Source: Terrisporobacter vanillatitrophus (GTDB taxonomy: Bacteria; Bacillota; Clostridia; Peptostreptococcales; Peptostreptococcaceae). From it: a stretch of DNA of 64,000 nucleotides. The stretch is from positions 868,001 to 932,000 of the forward strand of contig NZ_CP154625.1 of NCBI RefSeq assembly GCF_051148895.1, given 5' to 3'. The notes beneath the pieces were generated by a model. It saw only the letters and a list, made by a program, of their open reading frames with translations, was not told the DNA's origin and did no database searches. Position 1 is the first letter of the stretch. Each line of letters begins with the position of its first letter. The position numbers and the translations under genes were made by a program. Positions 45,509 to 55,032 of the stretch are shown here, piece by piece.

Positions 45509-46921
45509 ATGGATGCATCAACAAAAAAGAAGAAATCGTTTACATTGCCATCAGCTTATACTGTGTTATTAATTATTACAGCACTTATAGCTTTAGCAAC
45601 ACAATTTATACCTGGAGTTACAGCGGCTAAATTTTCAGATTTAGTTATGGCACCGATAAACGGTTTAAACGAGGCTATTGATATAGCAATATTTGTTTTA
45701 TTAATAGGAGGTTTTTTAGGAGTAACAGCAAAAACAGGAGCACTAGATGCAGGGATAGGGTCTGTTGTTACAAAATTAAATGGTAAAGAATTAATATTAA
45801 TACCAGTACTTATGTTAATATTCTCTTTAGGAGGAACTAGTTTTGGTATGGCTGAGGAAACTATAGCATTTGTTGCATTAGTTACAACAACTATGATAGT
45901 AGCAGGGTTTGACCCATTAGTTTCAGCAGGAACTATTATACTTGGAGCAGGTTGTGGAGTTTTAGGTTCTACTGTAAACCCATTCTTAGTTTCAACTAGT
46001 ATAGGAGCATTAAATGGAGTAGGTATAGAAGTTAACCAGGTAATAGTTATAGGAACTGGTGTGGCATTATGGGTATCATCATTATTAATATCTATCTACT
46101 TTGTTATGGCTTATGCAAAGAAAGTTCAAAAAGATAAAAATGCTTCATTATTATCAGAAAGAGAAATAAAAGAAGCACATGAGGCATTTGTAGGAAATGA
46201 TACAAGTGAAGAAGTAGTTGAATTTACTACTAAGAGAAAAATAGTTCTTGGATTATTTGCTTTAACATTTATAGTAATGGTAGCAGCAGTAATTCCTTGG
46301 GAAGAATTTGGAGTAACAATATTTGCAAATACATCATTCTTAACAGGATCATCACTAGGGAATTGGTGGTTCTCTGAACTAGGTATGTGGTTTGTAATAA
46401 TGTCAATTGTTATAGGTATAGTTTACAGAATGAATGAAAAAAATATTATAGGAGCATTTATGGATGGAGCAGCTGATATGGTTGGAGTTGCATTAGTTAT
46501 AGGTGTATCTAAAGGTATATCAGTAATTATGAGCACGACTGGATTAGATAATTATGTATTAAGTTCAGCATCATCAATGTTAAATGGAATGTCACCTATA
46601 GTATTTACAATAGCAGCATTCTTAATATATATGGTGTTATCATTCTTTATACCATCAACTTCTGGTTTAGCTGGTTTATCAATGCCTATATTTGGACCAT
46701 TAGCAATATCTTTAGGATTCAAATCTGAAGTAATAATATCTATATTCAGTGCAGGTAGTGGATTAGTTAACTTAGTAACACCAACAAGTGGTGTAATAAT
46801 GGGAGCTTTGGCTATAGCAAAAGTAGATTATGCTACATGGGTTAAGTTTGTAAGTAAAGTTTTAGTTGCAATATTTATATCATCATCAATAATCTTATGC
46901 TTAGCTATGATGTTAGTATAA
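45509..46921 (+). CDS. YfcC-family transporter (ArcD/DcuC-like)
   Basis: The ATG at 45509 has an AAAGGAG site; the frame is open 33 bases further without one. The 470-residue membrane protein has about 11-12 membrane segments. FTLPSAYTVLLIITALIALA starts the first. GGFLGVTAKTGALDAGI, SLGGTSFGMAEETIAF, GAGCGVLGSTVNPFLV and FFIPSTSGLAGLSMPI are the characteristic glycine-rich re-entrant motifs of the YfcC family, proposed to move C4-dicarboxylates, basic amino acids or peptides. The next gene is a dipeptidase, which favours amino-acid or peptide exchange. Confidence 0.85.
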   Translation: MDASTKKKKSFTLPSAYTVLLIITALIALATQFIPGVTAAKFSDLVMAPINGLNEAIDIAIFVLLIGGFLGVTAKTGALDAGIGSVVTKLNGKELILIPVLMLIFSLGGTSFGMAEETIAFVALVTTTMIVAGFDPLVSAGTIILGAGCGVLGSTVNPFLVSTSIGALNGVGIEVNQVIVIGTGVALWVSSLLISIYFVMAYAKKVQKDKNASLLSEREIKEAHEAFVGNDTSEEVVEFTTKRKIVLGLFALTFIVMVAAVIPWEEFGVTIFANTSFLTGSSLGNWWFSELGMWFVIMSIVIGIVYRMNEKNIIGAFMDGAADMVGVALVIGVSKGISVIMSTTGLDNYVLSSASSMLNGMSPIVFTIAAFLIYMVLSFFIPSTSGLAGLSMPIFGPLAISLGFKSEVIISIFSAGSGLVNLVTPTSGVIMGALAIAKVDYATWVKFVSKVLVAIFISSSIILCLAMMLV

Positions 46922-46985
46922 TAAAGAATTGATAGTAGAAAAATTTAAAAGAATTACATAATATAAATTTAAAAATTATAAACAT

Positions 46986-47013
46986 AAAGAGAAAACGTAA
47001 ATGTTTTCTCTTT
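46986..47013 (+). terminator. terminator between transporter and pepD
   Basis: AAAGAGAAAAC (46986-46996) and GTTTTCTCTTT (47003-47013) form an 11-bp perfect stem; the tail (AAATCTTTTT) is weak, so read-through into pepD is likely. Confidence 0.7.
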
Positions 47014-47042
47014 AAATCTTTTTAATTGAAAGGAGAATTAAA

Positions 47043-48500
47043 ATGGAAATAGGAAATTTACAACCAGAATTAGTATTTAATTATTTTGCAGAAATATCAA
47101 AAATACCTAGAGGTTCAGGAAATGAACAAGGAATTAGTGATTATTTAGCGAATGAAGGAAAAAAATTAGGGTTGGAAGTAGTACAAGATGAAAATTTAAA
47201 TGTTTTAATTAAAAAGCAAGCTACTAAATCCTACGAAAATGCTCCTACTGTTATAATTCAAGGACATATGGACATGGTTTGTGAAAAAAATAAAGGAAAA
47301 GAACATGATTTCACAAAAGATCCAATAGAATTAAGAGTAGATGGAGATTGCTTATATGCTACAGACACAACTTTAGGTGCAGACAATGGAATAGCAGTAG
47401 CCATGGGTCTTGCTTTACTTGCATCAGATGATATAGAACATCCAGCTTTAGAAATTATTTTTACAGCAGATGAAGAAGAAACTATGAATGGTGCAATGAA
47501 CATACAGGGGGAATTATTTAAAGGTCAATATATAATAAATCTTGACTCAGAAGAAGAAGGAACAATAACTGTAAGTTGTGCAGGTGGTGTTACTGCAGTA
47601 GTAACAGTTGAGAAAGAATATAAGGCAGTTGAAAATAAAAAATCAGCTTATAAAATAGATATAAAAGGTCTTCTTGGGGGACACTCAGGAATGGAAATAG
47701 ACAAGCAAAGAGCTAACTCTAATGTATTAATGGGTAGACTTTTAAATCATATTTCAAATGTTTGCAATATAGAATTTGATTTAGTATCTGTTGAAGGTGG
47801 ACTTAAAAATAATGCTATTCCTCGTGAGGCAGAATCTATAATACTTGTAAATAGCAATGATGAAGGTAACTTAGAAAAAGAGATAAACAATACTTTGCAA
47901 GTATTCAAAAATGAATATAAAACTTCAGATCCAGATGTAACAATAGAATTTGAAAAATGTGAAAAAGTATATGATAAAGTTTTAAATGATAAATGCAAAG
48001 AAAATATAATTGAGTTAATTAATTTAATGCCAAGAGGTATCCAAACAATGAGTATGGATATTAAAGGACTTGTTGAAAGTTCTACTAACTTAGGTGTTAT
48101 CTCTAACAAAGAAGAAAACTTTGTATTTGAATTTGCTACTAGAAGTTCAGTAAAAAGTTTAAAAGAAGATTTAAATAATAGAATGACTTTATTATGTAAT
48201 AAATTAGGAGTTAAATTAGATTTAATGGATGATTACCCAGAGTGGGAATATGCAAAAAACTCAAACTTAGAGAAAATTTGTGTAGATGCATATGAAGAAT
48301 TAATGGGTAAAAAACCTGAAATAGTAGCAATACATGCAGGATTAGAATGTGGATTATTACTAGATGCAATAAAAGGAGCACAAGCAATATCAATAGGACC
48401 AAATTTATTTGATGTTCATACACCAAATGAGCATTTAGATATATTATCCACAGAAAGAACTTGGAAATATCTTGTTGCTATATTAAAAAATATAAAATAA
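47043..48500 (+). CDS. pepD: beta-Ala-His (Xaa-His) dipeptidase, M20 family
   Basis: A 485-residue cytosolic zinc aminoacyl-histidine dipeptidase. GHMDMVCEK (about 79-87) gives the first zinc His and Asp; TTLGADNGIAVAMGLAL is the bridging Asp block; FTADEEETMNGA holds the catalytic Glu and zinc Glu; GLLGGHSGMEID is the lid-domain motif. HAGLECGLL and FDVHTPNEHL near the C-terminus contain the remaining zinc and substrate residues. Strong ribosome binding site (AAAGGAG). Forms a functional pair with the preceding transporter. Confidence 0.93.
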   Translation: MEIGNLQPELVFNYFAEISKIPRGSGNEQGISDYLANEGKKLGLEVVQDENLNVLIKKQATKSYENAPTVIIQGHMDMVCEKNKGKEHDFTKDPIELRVDGDCLYATDTTLGADNGIAVAMGLALLASDDIEHPALEIIFTADEEETMNGAMNIQGELFKGQYIINLDSEEEGTITVSCAGGVTAVVTVEKEYKAVENKKSAYKIDIKGLLGGHSGMEIDKQRANSNVLMGRLLNHISNVCNIEFDLVSVEGGLKNNAIPREAESIILVNSNDEGNLEKEINNTLQVFKNEYKTSDPDVTIEFEKCEKVYDKVLNDKCKENIIELINLMPRGIQTMSMDIKGLVESSTNLGVISNKEENFVFEFATRSSVKSLKEDLNNRMTLLCNKLGVKLDLMDDYPEWEYAKNSNLEKICVDAYEELMGKKPEIVAIHAGLECGLLLDAIKGAQAISIGPNLFDVHTPNEHLDILSTERTWKYLVAILKNIK

Positions 48501-48506
48501 TTAAAA

Positions 48507-48535
48507 AGCGTCAACTTAAGTTGGCGCTTCTTTTT
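48507..48535 (+). terminator. pepD terminator
   Basis: AGCGTCAACTT and AAGTTGGCGCT form a stem with almost no loop, followed by a CTTTTT tail. Confidence 0.85.
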
Positions 48536-48616
48536 GAGCAACGAATTTTGAGCAACGGATTTGCCTGAAGCGGTAGCGAAGGCACATCGTTGGCGACATG
48601 AGCGAAGCGAATTTTA
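48536..48616 (+). repeat. second copy of the dispersed hairpin repeat
   Basis: This stretch contains GAGCAACGGATTTGCCTGAA, then GCGGTAGCGAAGGCACATCG and TGGCGACATGAGCGAAGCGA, ending in ATTTTA, the same order as the 66-bp units at 32905-33068. The hairpin GAT-T-TGCCT / AGGCA-C-ATC is conserved with two base pairs exchanged relative to the other copy. The rest of 48617-48765 is AT-rich upstream sequence with nothing else seen. Confidence 0.85.
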
Positions 48617-48765
48617 CATATTTATAACAAAGTCTTTACCTCATCTTAATGTAAGTCTTATAAAAAATATATATTATATAAGTGTATACAATAATCTTAT
48701 TAAGATGGAAAATTCATATTAAAAGATATTTATTGTAACAAAAAATATAAAGGAGACTGATATTA

Positions 48766-49584
48766 ATGAATATGTTAGACAATCATGTGCACACAACTTT
48801 TTCAAGAGATGGTAAGGATTCTATGGAAAAAATAATAAAAAAGGCTATGGATATGGGAGTGGTTCATTTAACTTTTACTGATCATATGGAGTACAATACA
48901 GATAAATTTAGTATTGATTTTGAAAAATACTGTAAAGCTATTGAAGAGTTCCAATGGAAGTACAAAAATTATATTAATCTTTATAAAGGGATAGAAGTAG
49001 GTTACCAAAATCATTTAAAAGATGAAATAAATAATATAATAAATAAATATGCTTTTGATTTTGTATTGTGTTCAACTCATACAGTAGATAAAATTAATGT
49101 GCCTGATCCTAAGTTCTTTGAGGGATACAGTAAAGAAGAAGCCTATAGAAAGTATTTTACAAGTATTTTAGAAACAGTAAGTGAATTTAAGAACTTTGAT
49201 ACTTATGGACATTTAGATTATATTGTAAGATATGGAAACTATGAAAATAATAAGGTAATTTATAATGATTATAAAGACGTACTAGATACTTTGTTGAAGA
49301 CAATTATTGAAAGTGGAAAAGGTATAGAGATAAACACATCTGGTATAAGATACAACTTGGAAGCAATGCATCCTAATCAAAATATTCTTCAAAGATATAA
49401 AGAGCTGGGCGGAGAAATTATTACAGTTGGTTCAGATTCACACCAAGCAAAGGACCTTTGTAAGGATTTTTATAAGGCTTATGATATGCTAGAGTTTTTA
49501 GATTACAGATATGTTTGTATGTTCAAAGAAAGAACTCCTGTGTATATTAGTATTGAAAAAACTAGAGAAGGAACAGTGGCATAA
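48766..49584 (+). CDS. PHP-domain phosphatase, histidinol-phosphatase (HisJ/HisK) family
   Basis: A 272-residue PHP-superfamily metal phosphatase. The metal-site motifs are DNHVHTTFSRDG (HxH), HLTFTDHMEY, CSTHTVDK, YGHLDYIVRYG and VGSDSHQAKDL, all in correct order. The length and these motifs match the HisJ/HisK-type histidinol phosphatase. No other his genes are nearby, so histidine synthesis is likely but not proven; some members act on other phosphomonoesters. AAAGGAG ribosome binding site, and a terminator follows at 49632. Confidence 0.85.
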   Translation: MNMLDNHVHTTFSRDGKDSMEKIIKKAMDMGVVHLTFTDHMEYNTDKFSIDFEKYCKAIEEFQWKYKNYINLYKGIEVGYQNHLKDEINNIINKYAFDFVLCSTHTVDKINVPDPKFFEGYSKEEAYRKYFTSILETVSEFKNFDTYGHLDYIVRYGNYENNKVIYNDYKDVLDTLLKTIIESGKGIEINTSGIRYNLEAMHPNQNILQRYKELGGEIITVGSDSHQAKDLCKDFYKAYDMLEFLDYRYVCMFKERTPVYISIEKTREGTVA

Positions 49585-49631
49585 TGAACTTATACAATTA
49601 TCACAATAGTAACTATATTTTTGAAGTATAT

Positions 49632-49682
49632 AACAGAGCTTGTAAATTATCTGATTTTGATAAATTACAAGCTCTGTTTTGA
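49632..49682 (+). terminator. Rho-independent terminator
   Basis: ACAGAGCTTGTAA (49633-49645) and TTACAAGCTCTGT (49665-49677) form a 13-bp perfect stem followed by TTTTG. Confidence 0.88.
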
Positions 49683-49783
49683 TTTATAAGTTTATTAACA
49701 TATATTATATTGAAATTGTGAATTTATATCTAATGATATAGAATAAAGTTAGATAGTAAAATTTATAAGGTAGGGGAAAATCT

Positions 49784-51619
49784 ATGGGGGAAAAAATTAA
49801 TTTAAAGGTTTTACCAGATAATTATAATATAAAAGTTGAAGAGGGTAGTAAGTTAATAGATGCGTTAAATGAAAACAATATATCAGTAGAATCAACTTGT
49901 GGTGGAAAAGGAAAATGTGGAAAATGCAAAATTAAAGTACTCGAAGGTAAAATTAGTAATATAACAGACAATGAAAAAAAATTATTAAGTGAAAAAGAAA
50001 TAAATGAAAAAATAGTACTGGCTTGTGAAAGAAGTATACTTGGAGATATAAGTATAGAAATTATTGATAAAAATAAGGATATAGTTGAAAAAGGTAAAAT
50101 TATAAAAAGTAATAAAAAAATAAACACCATAGTAGAAAAAATATATTTAGAATTGCCTTTGCCTTCACTAAAAGATCAAAGAAGTGATATGAAAAGAATA
50201 TTAGATTATTTGAAGACAAAAAATAATAGGAATTATAAACTTGATATAAACTTGATTGGGAATTTACAAGAAATTTTACTAGAAAATGACTATAAAGTAA
50301 CAGTAACTATTTTAAATGATGAAATAGTTAAAATACAAGGAAATAATCATGAAAATCAAAACTATGGTATTGCCATAGACATTGGGACAACTACTGTAGC
50401 AGCATATCTTATAAATTTAGTTAATGGAGAAATTATAGACACTAAATCAAATCTTAATGAGCAAAAGAAATACGGAGCAGATGTAATATCTAGAATAAAT
50501 TACTCAACAGAAAATAAAAAAAATAAAGAAGAAGTTCAAAATGAAATATCAATAACTATTAATAAAATAATAGAAAAACTTATTGTTTACAATAAAGTAG
50601 ATAAGGAAGATATAAGTATTGTTAGTATGGTTGGAAATACAACTATGAGCCATTTCCTTATGGGAGCAAGTGTAAATGGAATAGCAAGAGCACCCTTTAA
50701 TTCAGTATTTTCAGATAAAGTTATAGGAAGAGTGAATTTACTAAATCTTCATAGTTTAGACGAAAACACTAGATTTATATTACTTCCTAATATAGGTGGA
50801 TATGTGGGCTCTGACACTTTAGGAGCAATAATAAGTAGTGATATGAAAAATATGAAGGGAAATATATTGCTTATAGATATTGGAACAAACTGTGAGCTAG
50901 CATTAAAAACTAATGAAGAAATTTTAGTTTGCTCCACTGCAGCCGGTCCAGCCTTTGAAGGAGCCAACATGAAATATGGAATGAGGGCCAGCGAGGGGGC
51001 AATATATTCCTGTGAAATAGATTTAGAAAATGATATTAATATAAAAACAATAGAAAATAAAGAAAATCCTGTGGGTATTTGTGGTAGTGGATATATAAAT
51101 TTAATAAGTCATTTAGTCCAAAAAAATATAATTCTTCCACAAGGAAGGATAGTTAAACCAGAAAAACTAGGAGATTATGTATCACAAAAAATCAAAGCAA
51201 GAATAAATAAAGAAGAAAAATCCTATGAAATTGTACTATCTAATAATAAAAATAGTAAAAAAGTTAGTATTGTTCAAGAAGATATAGCTAATTTACAACT
51301 AGCCAAAGCAGCAGTAAGAACGGGAATAGAACTACTTATGTTAGAAGGACAGATAGAAAAATTAGATAAAATACTTATAGCAGGAGCTTTTGGAAGTAAC
51401 TTAGACATTAATAACATAAAAAAAATAAAAATGATACCAAATATTGAAAATGAAAAAGTTCAAATAATAGGAAATGCAGCAGGAAGTGGAGCTATTCAAA
51501 TTCTTCTGCATAAGGATACGTTTGATAATATGAAGGAACTGACTAACAATATAAAGCATGTGGAGTTGGCTAATCATAAGGATTTCAATAAAATTTTTAC
51601 AGATTCTCTAATGCTATAA
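49784..51619 (+). CDS. ATP-dependent reductive activator of corrinoid enzymes (RACo/RamA-like)
   Basis: A 611-residue protein with an N-terminal 2Fe-2S ferredoxin domain (Cys39, Cys45 and Cys48 in STCGGKGKCGKCK, and Cys81 in ACERS). A linker follows, then a C-terminal ASKHA-type ATPase domain (DUF4445): GIAIDIGTTTVAAYLINL near residue 195, LIDIGTNCELAL near 365, CSTAAGPAFEGANMKYGMRA and IAGAFGSNLD. RACo proteins reduce inactive cob(II)amide to cob(I)amide in methyltransferase systems. The gene is paired with a DUF1638 gene 22 bases downstream. No corrinoid protein or methyltransferase is adjacent. Confidence 0.88.
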   Translation: MGEKINLKVLPDNYNIKVEEGSKLIDALNENNISVESTCGGKGKCGKCKIKVLEGKISNITDNEKKLLSEKEINEKIVLACERSILGDISIEIIDKNKDIVEKGKIIKSNKKINTIVEKIYLELPLPSLKDQRSDMKRILDYLKTKNNRNYKLDINLIGNLQEILLENDYKVTVTILNDEIVKIQGNNHENQNYGIAIDIGTTTVAAYLINLVNGEIIDTKSNLNEQKKYGADVISRINYSTENKKNKEEVQNEISITINKIIEKLIVYNKVDKEDISIVSMVGNTTMSHFLMGASVNGIARAPFNSVFSDKVIGRVNLLNLHSLDENTRFILLPNIGGYVGSDTLGAIISSDMKNMKGNILLIDIGTNCELALKTNEEILVCSTAAGPAFEGANMKYGMRASEGAIYSCEIDLENDINIKTIENKENPVGICGSGYINLISHLVQKNIILPQGRIVKPEKLGDYVSQKIKARINKEEKSYEIVLSNNKNSKKVSIVQEDIANLQLAKAAVRTGIELLMLEGQIEKLDKILIAGAFGSNLDINNIKKIKMIPNIENEKVQIIGNAAGSGAIQILLHKDTFDNMKELTNNIKHVELANHKDFNKIFTDSLML

Positions 51620-51641
51620 AATATATGAAGGAGAGAGTACT

Positions 51642-52313
51642 TTGAAAAATTTAATTATAATATGTGAAAATTTAAAAGATGAAGTTACCATGCTTTGTGA
51701 AAAAATAACTAAAAATAATAATATAAAATATATTCCACAAATAATATATATGGACTCAAAATATCATAATAGTCCAGAAAAATTAAATTTAAAGTTACAA
51801 GAAATAATAGATGAAAATAAAGAATATGAAACTATAACTTTATTATATGGACAATGTGGAAATGCAACCTTAGAACTTAAATCAGATTACTCTAAACTAA
51901 TTTTGCCAAAAGTAAGTGACTGTATATCTTTATATTTAGGTGGAGATGAGAAAAGAAAAAAATTAAAAAAAAGTGAAAGAACTTATTTTTTTACTAAAAG
52001 ATATATAGAAAATGATAATAGTTTGTATCATGAGATTATAAAAATGAAAGAAAAGTATGGAGATAAAAAAGCAATAAACATGTACAGAATGATGATGGAT
52101 AACTATGAATACATAAGGATTATAAATACAAAGGCTTATGATGTGGAAGATATAATGGATAAAATTCAATCTTTGTGTGATGATCTTGATTTATCTTATG
52201 AAATTGTAGAGGGTGATTTGTCAATAATGGAAAAAGCCTTGTTAGGTGTGTTTGATGAAGAATTTATAGTGAAGGGCCCAGGGCAAAAAATAAATAGTAA
52301 AGATTTTGAATAG
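51642..52313 (+). CDS. DUF1638 protein
   Basis: A 223-residue soluble protein starting at TTG with a GGAGAG site. It contains the DUF1638 pattern: an N-terminal ICENLKDEV, LLYGQCGNATLEL near residue 67 and ISLYLGGDEKR near 94, with a C-terminal acidic loop. DUF1638 genes commonly sit beside corrinoid-dependent methyltransferases and their activators in methanogens and acetogenic clostridia. The molecular role is unknown. Operon with the RACo-like gene above. Confidence 0.82.
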   Translation: MKNLIIICENLKDEVTMLCEKITKNNNIKYIPQIIYMDSKYHNSPEKLNLKLQEIIDENKEYETITLLYGQCGNATLELKSDYSKLILPKVSDCISLYLGGDEKRKKLKKSERTYFFTKRYIENDNSLYHEIIKMKEKYGDKKAINMYRMMMDNYEYIRIINTKAYDVEDIMDKIQSLCDDLDLSYEIVEGDLSIMEKALLGVFDEEFIVKGPGQKINSKDFE

Positions 52314-52316
52314 ATA

Positions 52317-52354
52317 AAAAGATAGTATGTATATCTCCAATGCATACTATCTTT
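52317..52354. terminator. bidirectional terminator
   Basis: AAAGATAGTATG and CATACTATCTTT form a 12-bp stem flanked by A- and T-rich tails, between the converging DUF1638 and yitT-like genes. Confidence 0.85.
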
Positions 52355-52362
52355 ATTAAATT

Positions 52363-53211
52363 TTATATGGATTTAAACCCTTCACCAAGAGCTTCAAAAA
52401 TATCACTTACAATGATAAATGAATTTGGATCTATATTTTTAACAAGTTTCTTTAAGATTACTACTTCCTTTTTAGAAACTACAACAAGAAGTAAGTTTTT
52501 ATCATTTCCAGTATACAACCCTTGGCCTTTTAATATGGTTGCACCTCTTTCCAGTTCATCTCTGATAGCATTACCAATTTCCACATATTTATCAGAAATT
52601 ATCATAAAAGATGATGATGTATTAATACCTTCTACCACTACATCACTAGCTTTTACTATTATGTATAGAGCTATAGCAGAATAAAGGGCAATTTCTATAT
52701 TTCTACTAACAACACCTGATAAAATTACAATGCATCCATCGGCAAAACCCATAAGTGTGGCAACGCTAAGGGAAGGAAAAGTCTTATTTGCCAAAAGTCC
52801 TATTAAATCAGTACCACCAGTACTTCCGTTTATTCTAAAAATAAGTCCCAAGGCTATTCCAAGTATAATACCACCAGAAATGGAAGACAAAAGTACATCA
52901 TTAGTCACATTAATATTTCCTAGATTCTCAGTTACTTTCAATGAAGCCGTAAGAAATAATATGCCAAGTAGTGTTTTAGAGGCATCTTTTTTACCAAGAA
53001 TTCTAAAAGCAAATAGAAATAAAGGTATATCAAAAACTATATTTATTAACCAAATTGGCAATCCAGTTAAGGTATTAATAATAATTGCCACACCCGTAAG
53101 TCCTCCTGGTGCAATATTGTGAGGATTTAAGAACATGTTTATGGAAATAGCCATAAATAAACAGCCTACCACTAAGATAATTATTTCATTAAATTTAAAC
53201 AATGATTTCAT
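52363..53211 (-). CDS. YitT-family membrane protein
   Basis: A 282-residue protein with five or six N-terminal membrane segments (about 5-190) and a cytoplasmic C-terminal DUF2179 domain (about 215-280). MFLNPHNIAPGGLTGVAIII and the FRINGSTGGTDLIGLLANK block are family hallmarks. The ATG at 53211 has AAAGGTG upstream, while a TTG at 53229 overlaps that site. Function unknown; members are proposed carriers. It separates the RACo pair from the BCCT transporter and runs in the opposite direction. Confidence 0.85.
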   Translation of the reverse strand: MKSLFKFNEIIILVVGCLFMAISINMFLNPHNIAPGGLTGVAIIINTLTGLPIWLINIVFDIPLFLFAFRILGKKDASKTLLGILFLTASLKVTENLGNINVTNDVLLSSISGGIILGIALGLIFRINGSTGGTDLIGLLANKTFPSLSVATLMGFADGCIVILSGVVSRNIEIALYSAIALYIIVKASDVVVEGINTSSSFMIISDKYVEIGNAIRDELERGATILKGQGLYTGNDKNLLLVVVSKKEVVILKKLVKNIDPNSFIIVSDIFEALGEGFKSI

Positions 53212-53364
53212 TTTAATTACACCTTTCAATTAATAAAAAAAGCATTTTTTATAAGTTTAACCATAATCACTAAAAATAAGTAATAAATTTCATTCTTTTT
53301 CATAGAGTTCTATTTCACCATGATTTTGAATAATAAATTATATCAAAATAAATGGGGGGATAAT

Positions 53365-54882
53365 ATGTTTTTAAGATCAGTAAACAATAAAACTAGGATA
53401 AAGAGACAGAAAAACAGAAACTATGTGCTCATATTTTCTTTATTATTAACAGCCACGGTGGTATCTGTGGGGATTTTATTTCCAGAGAAATTTAATTACA
53501 TATCAACAAAGTTATTCAATGTACTTGTAGATAAATTTAGTCCCATGTATCTTATGCTTATGCTGGGAATTTTCATTTTCTCTTTGTATTTGGCCTTTAG
53601 TAAGTATGGAGATATAAAGCTGGGAAAGGACAACGACAAGCCAGAGTTTAGCAATGTAGTGTGGTTTTCCATGCTGTTTGGGGCTGGAATGGGTATAGGT
53701 CTAGTGTTTTTTGGAGCATGGGAGCCTATGAGCCATTTTGTTAATCCACTAAATGCAGTAGGTGGAAGCGAGGATGCAATTAGGTTTGCCATAGAGCAAA
53801 GCTTTATTCACTGGGGTGTCATGTCTTGGGTTTCTTATGCAGTTATAGGAGTTTCTTTGGCCTATTTTCAATTTAGAAAAGGAAGACAGGGACTTATTAG
53901 TTCTACTTTAGATCCTATTTTGGAAAATAATAAATACAAAAATTATATAAAGTTAATAGTAGATGTGCTTGCTATTTTTATTACAGTAATAGGAGTGGCA
54001 GCATCTATGGGACTGGGAACTATGCAAATTGGAGGAGGAGTGGAGTATTTATTTGGAATAAAAAATACTTTCAAACTTCAACTTCTTATTATATTAGTAA
54101 TAACAGTAATTTACATATATACAGCTGTTGGTGGATTGGACAGAGGAATGAAACAATTATCAAACATAAATTTAACCCTAGCCACTATTCTTGTTGTGGG
54201 ATGTTTCTTTGTAGGGCCTACTTCAGAAATTATGAATACATTTGTAAATGGTGTGGGTGATTATATTAACTATTTTGTGTCACAAAGTTTATTTATAAAT
54301 CCTATTACTAGTAATGAATGGGTATACAAATGGAGAATTTTTTACTGGGCTTATTGGATTTCTTGGTCATCTTTTGTGGGAGTTTTTATAGCAAGAATAT
54401 CAAAAGGAAGAACCATAAGAGAATTTATTTTAGGAGTTATTATAATTCCTTCTATTATATGTATGCTTTGGTTTGTAATTTTTGGAATGATGGGTATGAA
54501 TTTAGGTTATGACTTTGCAAAAGAAGCAATCACATGTACAGATACCAGCTTGTTTAAAGTATTTTCTCACTATAAAGGTGGATTTGTATTTTCCATAACA
54601 GCCATATTCTTATTATTTACTTTTTTTATTACTTCAGCAAACTCAGCCATATATGTACTTAGTATGTTTACTTCTAGAGGAAGCTTAAATCCTAAGAACA
54701 TAAATAAAATAATATGGGGAATTATTCAAGCTTTATTTGCCATTGTATTTATAATGTTAGGAGGGCTGGATATACTCCAACGCTTCGCCATAGTGGTGTC
54801 CTTCCCTTTTGCCTTCGTTATTGTAGCCATTGGAATTGCTTTAATTAAGGAACTCAAAAAAGAAAAATGTCGAAAAAGTTAG
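53365..54882 (+). CDS. BCCT-family betaine/carnitine/choline transporter
   Basis: The ATG at 53365 has a GGGGGG site; the frame is open for 15 codons more. The 505-residue membrane protein has 12 expected membrane segments. GAGMGIGLVFFGAWEPMSHF is the conserved glycine-rich motif of segment 3, and FYWAYWISWSSFVGVFIARI is the aromatic box region that binds the trimethylammonium group. It imports quaternary amines such as glycine betaine, carnitine or choline. Terminator at 54897. Confidence 0.92.
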   Translation: MFLRSVNNKTRIKRQKNRNYVLIFSLLLTATVVSVGILFPEKFNYISTKLFNVLVDKFSPMYLMLMLGIFIFSLYLAFSKYGDIKLGKDNDKPEFSNVVWFSMLFGAGMGIGLVFFGAWEPMSHFVNPLNAVGGSEDAIRFAIEQSFIHWGVMSWVSYAVIGVSLAYFQFRKGRQGLISSTLDPILENNKYKNYIKLIVDVLAIFITVIGVAASMGLGTMQIGGGVEYLFGIKNTFKLQLLIILVITVIYIYTAVGGLDRGMKQLSNINLTLATILVVGCFFVGPTSEIMNTFVNGVGDYINYFVSQSLFINPITSNEWVYKWRIFYWAYWISWSSFVGVFIARISKGRTIREFILGVIIIPSIICMLWFVIFGMMGMNLGYDFAKEAITCTDTSLFKVFSHYKGGFVFSITAIFLLFTFFITSANSAIYVLSMFTSRGSLNPKNINKIIWGIIQALFAIVFIMLGGLDILQRFAIVVSFPFAFVIVAIGIALIKELKKEKCRKS

Positions 54883-54896
54883 AACGAATCATGTCC

Positions 54897-54929
54897 AAAA
54901 AAATGTACAATTTAGTTGTACATTTTTTT
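54897..54929 (+). terminator. BCCT gene terminator
   Basis: AAAAATGTACAA and TTGTACATTTTT form a stem of 12 pairs with a five-base loop and a T tail. Confidence 0.88.
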
Positions 54930-55032
54930 GAATATATATATAATAAACTTAGATATAAATTAGCAAAGTTTTCCATTTATAATCGAAAATATATATAAGC
55001 TTTTTTATATCGGTAATTATGGGAGGATTTAT

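Noticed and set aside
48766..49584. CpsB/YwqE-type tyrosine phosphatase partner for the capsule kinase.
   Set aside because: Although PHP-like, the motifs and length fit histidinol-phosphatase, and it is 10 kb from the kinase with its own terminator.
54776..54800. GCTTCGCCATAG-like string resembling the dispersed repeat.
   Set aside because: It lies inside the BCCT coding frame, lacks the partner blocks and is likely chance.
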